The translations under genes and the position numbers were made by a program. A model generated the notes under the pieces. It did no database searches and was not told the DNA's origin. It worked only from the letters and a program-made list of their open reading frames with translations. Of a DNA stretch of 64,000 nt, positions 41,872 to 50,514 are shown in pieces; the first letter of the stretch is position 1, and each line of letters starts with the position of its first letter. Source of the stretch: Catellatospora vulcania (GTDB lineage Bacteria > Actinomycetota > Actinomycetes > Mycobacteriales > Micromonosporaceae); NCBI RefSeq assembly GCF_009720385.1, contig NZ_WARX01000001.1, positions 124,001-188,000 on the forward strand, read 5' to 3'.

Positions 41872-42081
41872 CGGCACAGCTCCCCCTCGCGTGCGTTCAC
41901 CTGGGGCGATGGGCCCGGGGACCCGTTCGCTCCATGACCGGCGGACCGTCGCCGAACCGCGGCCATAGTGGGCCAGAAGATAACAGGACGGCCCGCTCCA
42001 AGTAAACCGCAGCGGAACGGGCGGTGACCTGATCATGCGTAGGGAGCTGCGGTTCGGCAAGTGACCGGCGGGTAGCGACTG

Positions 42082-42099
42082 GCTGAGCGATCGTTCAGG
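42082..42099. promoter_or_regulatory. Acyl-CoA regulon operator candidate, copy 5
   Basis: GCTGAGCGATCGTTCAGG, the best conserved copy of the shared dyad, lies 61 bp before the icmA GTG start. The 288-bp region upstream of icmA holds no other gene. Confidence 0.6.
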
Positions 42100-42159
42100 C
42101 AATCGGGCTACGCTGTGCTCGAAATCCTGTGATCCAGGTATCAGACCCCGGGAGGAAAC

Positions 42160-43833
42160 GTGGACGCGAACGAGATCGCCGCCGGTCGCGAGCGTTGGCA
42201 GCAGCGGTACGACAAGGCGCACAAACGCCATGCGGACTTCACCACGCTCAGCGGGGTCGAGGTCGAGCCGCTCTACGGCCCGGCCGAGGGCGTCGCGTAC
42301 CCGGGCTTCGAGCGCATCGGCTGGCCCGGTGAGTTCCCGTTCACCCGCGGCCTGTACCCGACCGGCTACCGGGGCCGCACCTGGACCATCCGCCAGTTCG
42401 CCGGGTTCGGCAACGCGGTGCAGACCAACGAGCGCTACAAGCTGATCCTCGGCGCGGGCGGCGGCGGCCTGTCCGTCGCCTTCGACATGCCCACCCTGAT
42501 GGGCCGCGACTCCGACGACGGCCGCTCGCTGGGCGAGGTCGGCCACTGCGGCGTCGCCATCGACTCGGCCGCCGACATGGACGTGCTGTTCGGCGGCATC
42601 GACCTGCAGAAGGTCACCACCTCGATGACCATCTCCGGCCCCGCGGTGCCGGTGTTCTGCATGTACCTGGTCGCCGCCGAGCGCCAGGGCGCCGACCTGA
42701 GCAAGCTCGACGGCACCCTGCAGACCGACATCTTCAAGGAGTACATCGCGCAGAAGGAGTGGCTGTTCGACCCCGAGCCGCACCTGCGCCTCATCGGCGA
42801 CCTGATGGAGTACTGCGCGCACGAGATCCCGAAGTACAAGCCGCTGTCGGTGTCGGGATACCACATCCGCGAGGCGGGTGCGACGGCCGCGCAGGAGCTG
42901 GCGTACACGCTGGCCGACGGCTTCGGCTACGTCGAGCTGGGCCTGTCCCGCGGCCTGGACGTCAACGTCTTCGCCCCCGGCCTGAGCTTCTTCTTCGACG
43001 CGCACGTCGACTTCTTCGAGGAGATCGCGAAGTTCCGCGCCGCCCGCCGCATCTGGGCCCGCTGGATGCGCGACGTGTACGGCGCGACCAGCGAGAAGGC
43101 CCAGTGGCTGCGCTTCCACACGCAGACCGCCGGCGTCTCGCTGACCGCCCAGCAGCCCGTCAACAACGTGGTGCGCACCGCCGTCGAGGCGCTGTCGGCC
43201 ATCCTCGGCGGCACCAACTCGCTGCACACCAACGCCCTGGACGAGACCCTCGCGCTGCCCACCGACGAGTCCGCCGAGATCGCCCTGCGCACCCAGCAGG
43301 TGCTCCTGGAGGAGACCGGCGTCGTCAACGTGGCCGACCCGCTGGGCGGCTCCTGGTACGTCGAGGCCCTCACCGACAAGATCGAGGCCGAGGCCGAGGC
43401 GATCTTCCAGCGCATCAAGGAACGCGGCACCGACGGCACCATCACCAGCGGCATCCTGCGCGGCATCGAGGACGGCTGGTTCACCTCCGCGATCGCCGAC
43501 TCCGCCTACACCTACCAGCGCGCGCTTGAAGAAGGCCAGAAGCGCATCGTCGGCGTCAACTGCCACACCGGCACCATCGCCAAGGACCTGGAGATCATGC
43601 GGGTCTCCCACGAGGTCGAGCGCGAGCAGGTCAAGATGCTCCAGGCCCGCCGCACCGACCGCGACCAGGCCGCCGTCGACGCCGCCATCAAGAAGATGGT
43701 CGACGTCTCCCGCACCGAGGCCAACATGGTCCCCGCCATGCTCGACGCCTGCCGTGCCGAAGCCACCCTCGGCGAAATCTGCGACGCCCTCCGCGCCGAA
43801 TGGGGCGTCTACCGCGAACCCGCGCGCTTCTAA
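42160..43833 (+). CDS. icmA: Isobutyryl-CoA mutase large subunit
   Basis: The 557-residue protein is the catalytic TIM-barrel half of a B12 acyl-CoA mutase with no B12-binding domain. Two residues decide the substrate. Phe80 ([10 protein letters not shown]) replaces the Tyr of methylmalonyl-CoA mutase, and Gln198 ([10 protein letters not shown]) replaces the carboxylate-binding Arg. Phe80/Gln198 is the IcmA signature for isobutyryl-/n-butyryl-CoA. A separate small subunit (IcmB) must bind B12; it is not in this window. GTG 42160 follows GGGAGGAAA. It could feed valine- or butyrate-derived carbon into extender units with Ccr. A family B repeat follows. Confidence 0.93.
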   Translation: MDANEIAAGRERWQQRYDKAHKRHADFTTLSGVEVEPLYGPAEGVAYPGFERIGWPGEFPFTRGLYPTGYRGRTWTIRQFAGFGNAVQTNERYKLILGAGGGGLSVAFDMPTLMGRDSDDGRSLGEVGHCGVAIDSAADMDVLFGGIDLQKVTTSMTISGPAVPVFCMYLVAAERQGADLSKLDGTLQTDIFKEYIAQKEWLFDPEPHLRLIGDLMEYCAHEIPKYKPLSVSGYHIREAGATAAQELAYTLADGFGYVELGLSRGLDVNVFAPGLSFFFDAHVDFFEEIAKFRAARRIWARWMRDVYGATSEKAQWLRFHTQTAGVSLTAQQPVNNVVRTAVEALSAILGGTNSLHTNALDETLALPTDESAEIALRTQQVLLEETGVVNVADPLGGSWYVEALTDKIEAEAEAIFQRIKERGTDGTITSGILRGIEDGWFTSAIADSAYTYQRALEEGQKRIVGVNCHTGTIAKDLEIMRVSHEVEREQVKMLQARRTDRDQAAVDAAIKKMVDVSRTEANMVPAMLDACRAEATLGEICDALRAEWGVYREPARF

Positions 43834-43847
43834 CCCCCGACCGAGGC

Positions 43848-43920
43848 GACGATCTTGCGTGAACTGTGGGTACGACACACTCGTACCGGGCAAAAGGGCA
43901 ACAGTTCACGCAAGATCGTC
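43848..43920 (+). repeat. Intergenic structured repeat (family B, copy 3)
   Basis: Perfect 20-nt outer arms (43848-43867, 43901-43920; CGATCTTGCGTGAACTGT) enclose an inner hairpin GGTACGA-CACAC-TCGTACC. It starts 15 nt after icmA and ends 66 nt before the next start, the cleanest example of the two-stem B structure. Confidence 0.85.
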
Positions 43921-43985
43921 GTGATCTATGGGTGGGGCGGGACCTTGGCGGGGGGATTGTCACCGGCGTGGGAGACTGGGTAACC

Positions 43986-44927
43986 ATGAGCGATCTCCGA
44001 CCCGGACAGTCGATCTTCACGCGTGGCGCGGTGGATCTCGGCGCGCTGGCCGCGCGCAGTCAGCAGGCGCCCGCGGCGACCCCGGCCGCGTCCACGACGA
44101 CCTCGGCCGGTCCCGGCAACGGTGGTAACGGCGGCTTCCCCGGTGCGCCCGCGGGGGGCGGTCACGTGGTGGACGTGACCGAGGCCAACGTGCAGGACGA
44201 GGTCCTGCAGAAGTCGATGACCACCCCTGTGGTGGTGGCCTTCCTCGCTCCGGGCTACCCCGAGGTGGACCAGCTCGCCGACGCGCTGGCGCAGTTCAAC
44301 GCCGCCGACGGCGGCACCTGGGTGCTCGCCCGGGTGAACGCGCAGGCCGATCCGCGGCTGGCCGCCATGTTCCGGGTGCAGAGCGTGCCCACCGTGTATG
44401 CCGTCGTGGGCGGGCAGCCGATCGACGCGTTCGCCGGGCCCGTGCCGCCGGCCCAGCTGCGCCAGTGGCTGGACGCCGTGCTGCGGGCCGGCGGGGTCGA
44501 CGTGGCCTTGCCCGAGGACCCGCGCCTGGAAGAGGCCGACGAGGCCCTGATCATGGGCAACCTGGACGAGGCCGAGAAGGCGTACCGCAAGATCCTTTCG
44601 GATTCGCCGAAGGACGCCGCGGCCGAGGCCGGCCTGGCCCAAGTCGTGCTGGCCAAGCGGGTCACCGGGGTGGACCCGCAGGCCGCGGTCGCCGCCGCCG
44701 ACGCCGCACCCGACGACATGGCCGCGCAACTGCGGGCGGCCGACGTCGAGGTGCTGGCCGGTCAGGCAGAGCAGGCGTATCAGCGGCTGGTCAATCTGGT
44801 GCGCCGCGTCTACGGTGACGATCGGGAGACGGTGCGCCAGCACCTCGTGTCGCTGTTCGCCGTCGCCGGCCCGGACGATCCCGCGGTGGCGGCCGCGCGG
44901 CGTGCCCTGGCCAGCGCTTTGTTCTAA
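43986..44927 (+). CDS. YbbN/CnoX-like thioredoxin-fold TPR protein
   Basis: The 313-residue protein has a low-complexity N-terminus (Ala/Thr/Gly, about 20-58). A thioredoxin-fold domain (about 60-168) keeps the cis-Pro (VQSVPTVYAVVGG) but reads FLAPGYPEV where CxxC should be. TPR-like helices follow to the end (EEADEALIMGNLDEAEKAYRKIL). YbbN/CnoX proteins are redox-linked holdases; without the cysteines only a chaperone or tether role remains. The segment GNGGNGG is a linker. A hairpin follows. Confidence 0.86.
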   Translation: MSDLRPGQSIFTRGAVDLGALAARSQQAPAATPAASTTTSAGPGNGGNGGFPGAPAGGGHVVDVTEANVQDEVLQKSMTTPVVVAFLAPGYPEVDQLADALAQFNAADGGTWVLARVNAQADPRLAAMFRVQSVPTVYAVVGGQPIDAFAGPVPPAQLRQWLDAVLRAGGVDVALPEDPRLEEADEALIMGNLDEAEKAYRKILSDSPKDAAAEAGLAQVVLAKRVTGVDPQAAVAAADAAPDDMAAQLRAADVEVLAGQAEQAYQRLVNLVRRVYGDDRETVRQHLVSLFAVAGPDDPAVAAARRALASALF

Positions 44928-44949
44928 CCGCTCGTGGCCCGTCCCGGAC

Positions 44950-44970
44950 GGCCCGCCTGTACGGCGGGCC
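44950..44970 (+). terminator. Hairpin terminator
   Basis: GGCCCGCC-TGTAC-GGCGGGCC forms an 8-bp stem 23 bp after the YbbN-like gene and 50 bp before the arginase start. Confidence 0.65.
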
Positions 44971-45019
44971 GCCGGGCACTCCCCACCAGCGTGCATGAGG
45001 CCAGGGGGGAGAAGGGGTT

Positions 45020-46000
45020 ATGCGCCGCATCGCGGTTCTCGACGCGCCGTCGAACCTGGGCCTGCGCCCGCCGACCGAGACCTCCGTGCCCGGCTGCGCC
45101 AAGGCGCCGGGCGCGCTGCGTGACAAGAAGCTGCTGACCCGGCTCGACGCGCGCGACGCCGGCTGCGTCACCCCGCCCCGCTACGACCCCGGTGACTGGC
45201 GGCCGGGCGACGGGGTGGCGCACGCGCTGCAGATCCACTCGTACAGCGTGCGGCTGGCCGAGCGGATCGGCGCGATCGTCGACGGTGGGGAGTTCCCGCT
45301 GGTGCTGGGCGGTGACTGCTCGATCCTGCTGGGTTCGGCGCTGGCCATGCGGCGGCTCGGCGAGGAGGTCGGCGGCCGGATCGGGCTGGTCTTCGTGGAC
45401 GGGCACTCCGACTTCCGCCACCCGGGCAACGCCCCGTACGTCGGCGCGGCCGCGGGCGAGGACCTCGCCCTGGTCACCGGCCGGGGCCAGACCGAGCTGG
45501 CCGGGATCGAGGGCCGCCGCCCCTACTTCCGCGACACCGACGTGGTCGTGCTCGGCATCCGCGAGCACGACGAGTACCGCCTCGACCTGCAGGCCGCCGG
45601 TTTCGCGACCCGCCCGGCCACCGCGGTGCGCGCCGAGGGCGCCCGCCGCACCGCCCAGTGGGCCCGCGAGCGCCTGGCCGACTGCGCCGGCTTCTGGGTG
45701 CACATCGACGTGGACGTGCTCGACCCCGCGGTCATGCCCGCCGTCGACGCCCCCGAGCCCGGCGGCATCGCCCTGACCGAACTCGAACTCCTGCTCACCG
45801 GCCTGGTCAACACCCCCGACTGCCTCGGCATGGAGCTGACCGTCTTCGACCCCGACCACGACCCCGACGGCCGCCACGCCGCCGAGCTGGTCAGCACCCT
45901 GGTCGCCGGTCTGGCCCCGTTGATGCCCCCCAAACGCCCCACCCGCGCCCCCCGCGTCCCCAGCCCTCGCACCGCCACCGAGAAACGCACCGCTGCCTGA
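45020..46000 (+). CDS. Arginase/agmatinase family ureohydrolase
   Basis: The 326-residue protein has the manganese-site motifs LGGDCS, DGHSDF (usually DAHxD), HIDVDVLDP and the Glu in GMELTVFDPDHDP. The family hydrolyses arginine, agmatine or a related guanidine to urea. Specificity is not set by the visible motifs. The tail (about 300-326) is a Pro/Arg/Thr-rich extension. A GAGAAGGGG site precedes ATG 45020. Confidence 0.88.
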   Translation: MRRIAVLDAPSNLGLRPPTETSVPGCAKAPGALRDKKLLTRLDARDAGCVTPPRYDPGDWRPGDGVAHALQIHSYSVRLAERIGAIVDGGEFPLVLGGDCSILLGSALAMRRLGEEVGGRIGLVFVDGHSDFRHPGNAPYVGAAAGEDLALVTGRGQTELAGIEGRRPYFRDTDVVVLGIREHDEYRLDLQAAGFATRPATAVRAEGARRTAQWARERLADCAGFWVHIDVDVLDPAVMPAVDAPEPGGIALTELELLLTGLVNTPDCLGMELTVFDPDHDPDGRHAAELVSTLVAGLAPLMPPKRPTRAPRVPSPRTATEKRTAA

Positions 46001-46017
46001 CCACGCGACACCTCCGC

Positions 46018-46075
46018 GTTGATCATGAACTTATGGCACGGGTCGGCGGCGTGGCGTCGCCACAACTTCATGATC
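46018..46075. repeat. Intergenic inverted repeat (family C, copy 2)
   Basis: GTTGATCATGAACTTATGG (46018-46036) faces CCACAACTTCATGATC (46060-46075), which pairs with two mismatches. It starts 18 bp after the arginase stop; compare 8093-8153. Confidence 0.7.
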
Positions 46076-46187
46076 GTGGGGAGAGCGGCGGTCTGCCGCG
46101 CTGCGTGATCAGCATCGGCGGCAGGTGCCGGCGGTGGTGTGGGCTAACTCGCGCGGAGGTGCGCGCGGAGGGGACGGCCTCGGCGGA

Positions 46188-46193
46188 TACTGT
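46188..46193 (+). promoter_or_regulatory. Leaderless -10 (TACTGT)
   Basis: TACTGT ends exactly 6 nt before ATG 46200 of the first small membrane gene. Confidence 0.5.
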
Positions 46194-46199
46194 GGCCGC

Positions 46200-46556
46200 A
46201 TGCCCGCTGTGCTCTCCACCGCGACGACCGTCGTCGCCCTGCTGCTGGCCGCCGTCGCGTTGCTGGCGGCCGCGCTCAACCGCGCTCCGGACCGCGTGCA
46301 GCTGATCGGCACCGTGATCGTCAGCATCGCCGCCGTGGTGCTGGTCGGCGCCGCCGTGGCGAGCTGGATCGGCGGTCACTCGCCGCGGGAGACCACCACC
46401 TTCCTGGGGTACGCCCTGACGATGCTGCTCCTGCCCGCGGGCGCCTGGATCGTCGGCAAGATGGAGCCCACCCGCTTCGGCAGCGTGATCATCGGGGTGG
46501 CCGCGCTCATCGTGCCCGTGCTCGTGCTGCGCATCGGCCAGGTGTTCGGTGCCTAG
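46200..46556 (+). CDS. Small four-helix membrane protein
   Basis: This 118-residue protein has four hydrophobic segments (about 5-26, 34-56, 68-88, 95-115) with short loops, and no catalytic motif. Its stop overlaps the next membrane gene by 8 nt, so the two are probably made together. Function unknown. Confidence 0.78.
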   Translation: MPAVLSTATTVVALLLAAVALLAAALNRAPDRVQLIGTVIVSIAAVVLVGAAVASWIGGHSPRETTTFLGYALTMLLLPAGAWIVGKMEPTRFGSVIIGVAALIVPVLVLRIGQVFGA

Positions 46557-46977
46557 GCCCGTGAACACCGGCCTGGGCCGGGTTCTCGTCTTCGTGTACG
46601 GCCTGTTCGCCGTCGCCGCGACCTGCCGGGCTGGTGTGCAGATCATCATGAAGTTCGGTGAGGCTCCGGTCTCGTACCTGCTCAGCGCGCTGGCCGCGGT
46701 GCTCTACATCGTCGCCACGGTCGGCCTGGTGCGCGGTGACGCGGGTGGCCGCCGCCTGGCGCAGGCCTGCTTCACCGTCGAGCTGATCGGCGTGCTCGCC
46801 GTCGGCACGCTCAGCGTGCTCCAGCCGCAGGACTTCCCGGACGCCACGGTGTGGTCCGGTTTCGGCGAGGGCTACGGCTACCTGCCGCTCGTGCTGCCGG
46901 TGCTCGGCCTGATCTGGCTGCGCCGCCCGCAGCAGGCCGCGACGGGGGCCGTGACGGAGGACTCGACCGTCCGCTAG
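46549..46977 (+). CDS. Small membrane protein, paired with the previous gene
   Basis: The 142-residue protein has four predicted helices, with RAGVQIIMKFGEAPVSYLLS in the first loop and a hydrophilic tail. The pattern resembles small integral membrane proteins often found as pairs in Micromonosporaceae. GTG 46549 overlaps the upstream frame; GTG 46561 is another start. Function unknown. Confidence 0.75.
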   Translation: MPRPVNTGLGRVLVFVYGLFAVAATCRAGVQIIMKFGEAPVSYLLSALAAVLYIVATVGLVRGDAGGRRLAQACFTVELIGVLAVGTLSVLQPQDFPDATVWSGFGEGYGYLPLVLPVLGLIWLRRPQQAATGAVTEDSTVR

Positions 46978-47273
46978 GCTGCGCCGATTCGTCGGGTGGA
47001 GCGGGGGACGTGACGACCCCGGGCGCCCTCTGCGGCATCCGATCGTGCTGCGCGCCGGGCTCGCCGCGGTGCCCGGCGCCGCAGTGGCCGCACTGGCCGA
47101 ACCCGGTGTCGTCGCCCTGCCGGGCGCCCTCGTGTGCCTGTTCGCACTCACCGCGCGGTTGCCCGGCCGCTGACGTCGCCGCCAGCTGCGCGGCTACTTC
47201 GACCGGTGCCGCCGCGTCCCGGCGGACCGTCTGAAACGGCCCGGGGGACACGGCGGCGGACCGCCCGCGCCGG
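46978..47273. other. 296-bp gap with a short hydrophobic frame
   Basis: A frame from GTG 47045 to 47173 encodes 42 residues (VLRAGLAAVPGAAVAALA, then ALPGALVCLF). A second GTG upstream at 47010 is in another frame. It reads like a membrane-protein fragment. No ribosome site or repeat is evident, so it is not called a gene. Confidence 0.35.
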
Positions 47274-48248
47274 TCAGGCTTCGGCGAGGTGGTAACGGGT
47301 GTAGTCACGCAGCTTCACGAAGGACCGCTCGGCCTTGCCGTGGTAGTACCACGGGTCGTCGGTGACGAAGGCGTCCCCGATGAGGGCGAAACAGCGTTCG
47401 GCTTCGGTGAAGTGGTCACCCAGCGCGAACGCCATGGCGAACGCGTTCCAGACGTAGGGCGTGTTCGGGGTCCGGCGGTAGTCCGGATGCCAGATCGAGC
47501 TCTCGGCGGCCGCCACCAGCTCGTCGCCGACTTCGCGCTGCTCCAGGTATTCGTCTTCCTTCTTGCGGGAGAGCCACTCCTCGATGTGCGCCTCCGCGAT
47601 CAGGCCGGGCAGACCCGTGCCGGGGAAAGCGGCAGCCCGCTCACGGGCGAACCGGAACATCAGCTCGGAGCTGCCGCTCCACTTGCGGCACACCGCCTGC
47701 AGCATCGTCGCGTGGGCGCTCTCGTTGGTCGGGTCGATCGCGATCACCGCGTCGAACCGCCGCTGGATCTCGGCCAGCCCTTTGGAGCGGGCGCTGGCGA
47801 GGGTGATCAGACCGGCGAGCGCCTTGACGTTCCCAGGGTCCCGGTCGAGGACCTCGTCCAGGCAGTTCTCGGCGAGCACGAGCCGCTGCCGGAACAGCTT
47901 CCAGCCCTCCTCCGTGACGCTGGACGCGTAACCGCTGCCCCGGGCGTCCCAGGCCCAGCTGATCGCCGCGAGGCCCTTGACCAGCAGCGGCACGGTCGGG
48001 TCGGGGTCGGAGCGGACGGCGTCGTCGATCCACTCCATCAACCCGGACTTCGTCGAGGCGATGCCGGCGTAGTACCCGTGCAGCACCGGATCGGGGTTCA
48101 TGACGATGGCGCGGGCGGCTGCCCAGTCACGGTTGCCCAGGTGCATGCTCAGCCGCCGGGCGTCGGCATCGCCGAGGAACGGGTCGATCGTGATCTCGGG
48201 CGGGGACTCCTCAGGAGCCGCCCTCACCTTCTTGCGAAACGGCCACAT
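47274..48248 (-). CDS. DUF4034-like helical-repeat protein
   Basis: The 324-residue soluble protein is built of TPR-like helical pairs: HLGNRDWAAARAIV, NCLDEVLDRDPGNVKALAGLI and HFTEAERCFALIGDAF. N-terminal MWPFRKK is typical of DUF4034-type proteins, which often occur near toxin-immunity or secreted systems in actinomycetes. ATG 48248 follows TAGGGT at 48257-48262 with 8-nt spacing. It ends at 47274, facing the small membrane genes. Function unknown. Confidence 0.78.
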   Translation of the reverse strand: MWPFRKKVRAAPEESPPEITIDPFLGDADARRLSMHLGNRDWAAARAIVMNPDPVLHGYYAGIASTKSGLMEWIDDAVRSDPDPTVPLLVKGLAAISWAWDARGSGYASSVTEEGWKLFRQRLVLAENCLDEVLDRDPGNVKALAGLITLASARSKGLAEIQRRFDAVIAIDPTNESAHATMLQAVCRKWSGSSELMFRFARERAAAFPGTGLPGLIAEAHIEEWLSRKKEDEYLEQREVGDELVAAAESSIWHPDYRRTPNTPYVWNAFAMAFALGDHFTEAERCFALIGDAFVTDDPWYYHGKAERSFVKLRDYTRYHLAEA

Positions 48249-48300
48249 GCCCCGCGACCCTAACCGCCGCCCGCGGATCCCGCTGACCCCCGAAGATCGC

Positions 48301-48373
48301 GACGATCTTGCACGAACGGTTGCTGTTTCGTCCGGTACGAGTGTGTCGTACCCACCGTTCGTGCAAGATCGTT
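48301..48373 (-). repeat. Intergenic structured repeat (family B, copy 4, inverted)
   Basis: Arms of 20 nt (48301-48320, 48354-48373; CGATCTTGCACGAACGGT) pair with one terminal mismatch. The inner hairpin GGTACGA/TCGTACC is that of copy 3 but reversed. Relative to the transpeptidase (minus strand, stop 48385) the orientation is therefore the same as at other genes. CGCTGACCCCC flanks pair further out. Confidence 0.85.
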
Positions 48374-48384
48374 GAGGTTGGGGG

Positions 48385-50313
48385 TCAGCGGAGGTTGCGG
48401 AGGAAGGACTCGGTCACGGGGACGGCGGTTTCGCTGGGCTTGATGCCGTTCTCGACGAAGACGGCGAAGGCGATGTCGCCCTGCCAGCCGATGAACCAGG
48501 CGTGGGTGTGCGCGGGGTTGTCGTCGTACTCGGCGGTGCCGGTCTTGCCGTAGACGGCGCCGCCGGGGGCGTCCTTCAGGGCGGTGGCGGTGCCGACGGT
48601 GACGACCTCGCGCATCATGGCCCGCAGCGGGTCGACGGTGGTGGGCTTGAGGGCGGGGCCGTCGGCGGCGGGCTTGGCCGGGACCGGGTCGAGCAGCAGG
48701 ATGGGCTGCTTCCACTGGCCGCGGGCGATGGCGGCGGCGACGCCGGCCATGGCGACGGGGCTGACGATGGTCTGGCCCTGGCCGAAGGAGGCCGCGGCGA
48801 GTTCGGTGGCGCTGCCGCCGGTGGAGACGCGGCCGGTGAAGGCGGGCACGCCCAGGTCCCAGGTCTGGCCCAGGCCGAGGGCGTTGCCGGCGCTGATCAG
48901 GCCGTCCGGGCCCAGCTGCGGGGCCAGCGAGGCGAACGCCGTGTTGCAGGACTTGGCGAAGTCCGTGTGGAAGGGGACGTTGCCCAGTTCCAGGAAGTTC
49001 GAGTTCTTGAACTGGCGGCCCTCGACGGTGAAGAACTTCGGGCACGGCACGACCTGGTTCGCGGTGACCTTGCCGGCGTCGAGCAGGCCGTACGCGGACA
49101 CGGCCTTGAAGGTCGAGCCCGGCGGCACCTGGGCGGTGAAGGCGAGGTTGTCCGCCCCGCTGTTGGCCACCGCGACGATCTTGCCGTCGCTGACCCGGAT
49201 CGCCACCATGGCGCTGCGCTGCTTGACCGTGGCGAGCGCCTTCTCGGCCGCGATCTGGCTCTTCTCCTCGATGGTGAGCTGGAGCTTCTGACCGTCCTTG
49301 TCCTCCACCGTGTAGAGCGGGGTGTCCTGGACGGTGCCGTCGGTGGCCTTGCGGCTGGAGACCACGCTCAGCCCGGCGGTGCCGCGCAGCCGGTCGTCGT
49401 AGCTGCGCTGGATGCCGCCGAGACCGGCCTGGTCGCCCACCTGGTAGGCGCCGGGCTTGCTGTCCATGATCTCTTTGGTGACCGGCCCGACCGTGCCGAG
49501 CAGCGCCCGCGCGAACGTGCGGGTCGGCGAGAGCAGCCACTCCTCCTCGCGGAACGACACACCCTTGTCCATCTGCGCCCGCAGGCGGTCGCGGATCGGC
49601 TCGTAGATCTCGCGGCGCAGGGTCACGATCTCGACCAGCGCGTCCGGCTTGGCGTCCTTCACCCGGGCGGGCAGCTTGGCCAGGTCGTCCTTGCTGACGT
49701 CGTACGCCCCCGAGGTGAAGATCTCGGTCAGGTCCTTGACCAGCGTGTCGATGTCCTTGACCTTCTGCGGCTCGATGCCGATGACGACGACCGGCCGGGA
49801 CTTGACGATCTCGGCGCCGGTGCCGTCGAAGACACCGGCGCGGGCCGGGGCCAGCCGGCGTACGGCCAGCTCGTCGCCCTTGGTCAGCTTCTCGTGCACG
49901 ATGGCGGGCTCCCAGATGACCTGCCAGGTGTCCTTGGCCTTGGTCATCCGGACCGTGGTGGTGTACTCCCAGTTGGTCTTGTCCGGCAACGGCTGGGCGA
50001 CCTTGATCTGGGTGGTCGCCAGGTTCTGGCTCACCGCCGGGTCCTGCCTGGTCAGCGTCGGGGGAGTGTCGCGGAAGACACCCTCCAGGGCGCGCAGCTC
50101 GGTCTTGACTGCGTCGACGGCGACACCCTGGCCGGTCGGGCTGACGAACGTGACCTTGTCGAAGGTCCCCGAGCGCCAGCCGGCCAGGAACGCGTCGAGC
50201 ATCGTCTCGGGGCCGTCGTCCTTCGAGCAGGCGGCAAGTGCGGGGAACAGCAGCGACATCGCCACCAGAGAGAGGACAATCTTGGGACGGCGTACCTTCG
50301 AGCGCAGAGCCAT
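48385..50313 (-). CDS. Lipoprotein penicillin-binding transpeptidase (MecA_N type, class B)
   Basis: The 642-residue protein has a lipobox (LFPALAACSK; Cys lipidated), an NTF2-like MecA_N domain (about 32-150), a dimerisation/pedestal domain (about 155-320) and a transpeptidase domain. Active-site motifs are Ser400-x-x-Lys403 (GSTFK), Ser455-Cys-Asn and Lys590-Thr-Gly. The plan resembles MecA/PBP2a and actinomycete PbpA-like enzymes that cross-link peptidoglycan outside the membrane. ATG 50313 has CAGAAT 6 nt upstream. It is monocistronic, with a family B repeat after it. Confidence 0.92.
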   Translation of the reverse strand: MALRSKVRRPKIVLSLVAMSLLFPALAACSKDDGPETMLDAFLAGWRSGTFDKVTFVSPTGQGVAVDAVKTELRALEGVFRDTPPTLTRQDPAVSQNLATTQIKVAQPLPDKTNWEYTTTVRMTKAKDTWQVIWEPAIVHEKLTKGDELAVRRLAPARAGVFDGTGAEIVKSRPVVVIGIEPQKVKDIDTLVKDLTEIFTSGAYDVSKDDLAKLPARVKDAKPDALVEIVTLRREIYEPIRDRLRAQMDKGVSFREEEWLLSPTRTFARALLGTVGPVTKEIMDSKPGAYQVGDQAGLGGIQRSYDDRLRGTAGLSVVSSRKATDGTVQDTPLYTVEDKDGQKLQLTIEEKSQIAAEKALATVKQRSAMVAIRVSDGKIVAVANSGADNLAFTAQVPPGSTFKAVSAYGLLDAGKVTANQVVPCPKFFTVEGRQFKNSNFLELGNVPFHTDFAKSCNTAFASLAPQLGPDGLISAGNALGLGQTWDLGVPAFTGRVSTGGSATELAAASFGQGQTIVSPVAMAGVAAAIARGQWKQPILLLDPVPAKPAADGPALKPTTVDPLRAMMREVVTVGTATALKDAPGGAVYGKTGTAEYDDNPAHTHAWFIGWQGDIAFAVFVENGIKPSETAVPVTESFLRNLR

Positions 50314-50514
50314 GCGGGCATTCTGCCGCAACGGCACCAGCCGTGTGACACCAGCGCTGTCCGGCACCGGACTGACGGGGCGCGATGTCGGCGGCCCCCG
50401 AACGAGTGCCTGGCCGGGGGTGCTGGCTAGGCTGGGGTTGACGACGGGACGGCCCCTGCAACGGCCCGTCCCACCAACGACCCACAGCGCGGTGGGCGAA
50501 GGGGAGTGCTTTTC

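Noticed and set aside
40606-43893. A 1,095-codon minus-strand frame suggesting a long N-terminal extension of the CDP-glycerol transferase
   Set aside because: The extension is antisense to icmA. GGGGGAG before ATG 41871 and the family N-terminus place the start there.
43848-48373. Family B repeats as a CRISPR array
   Set aside because: Copies are kilobases apart, each is a single two-stem unit, and no cas gene is present.
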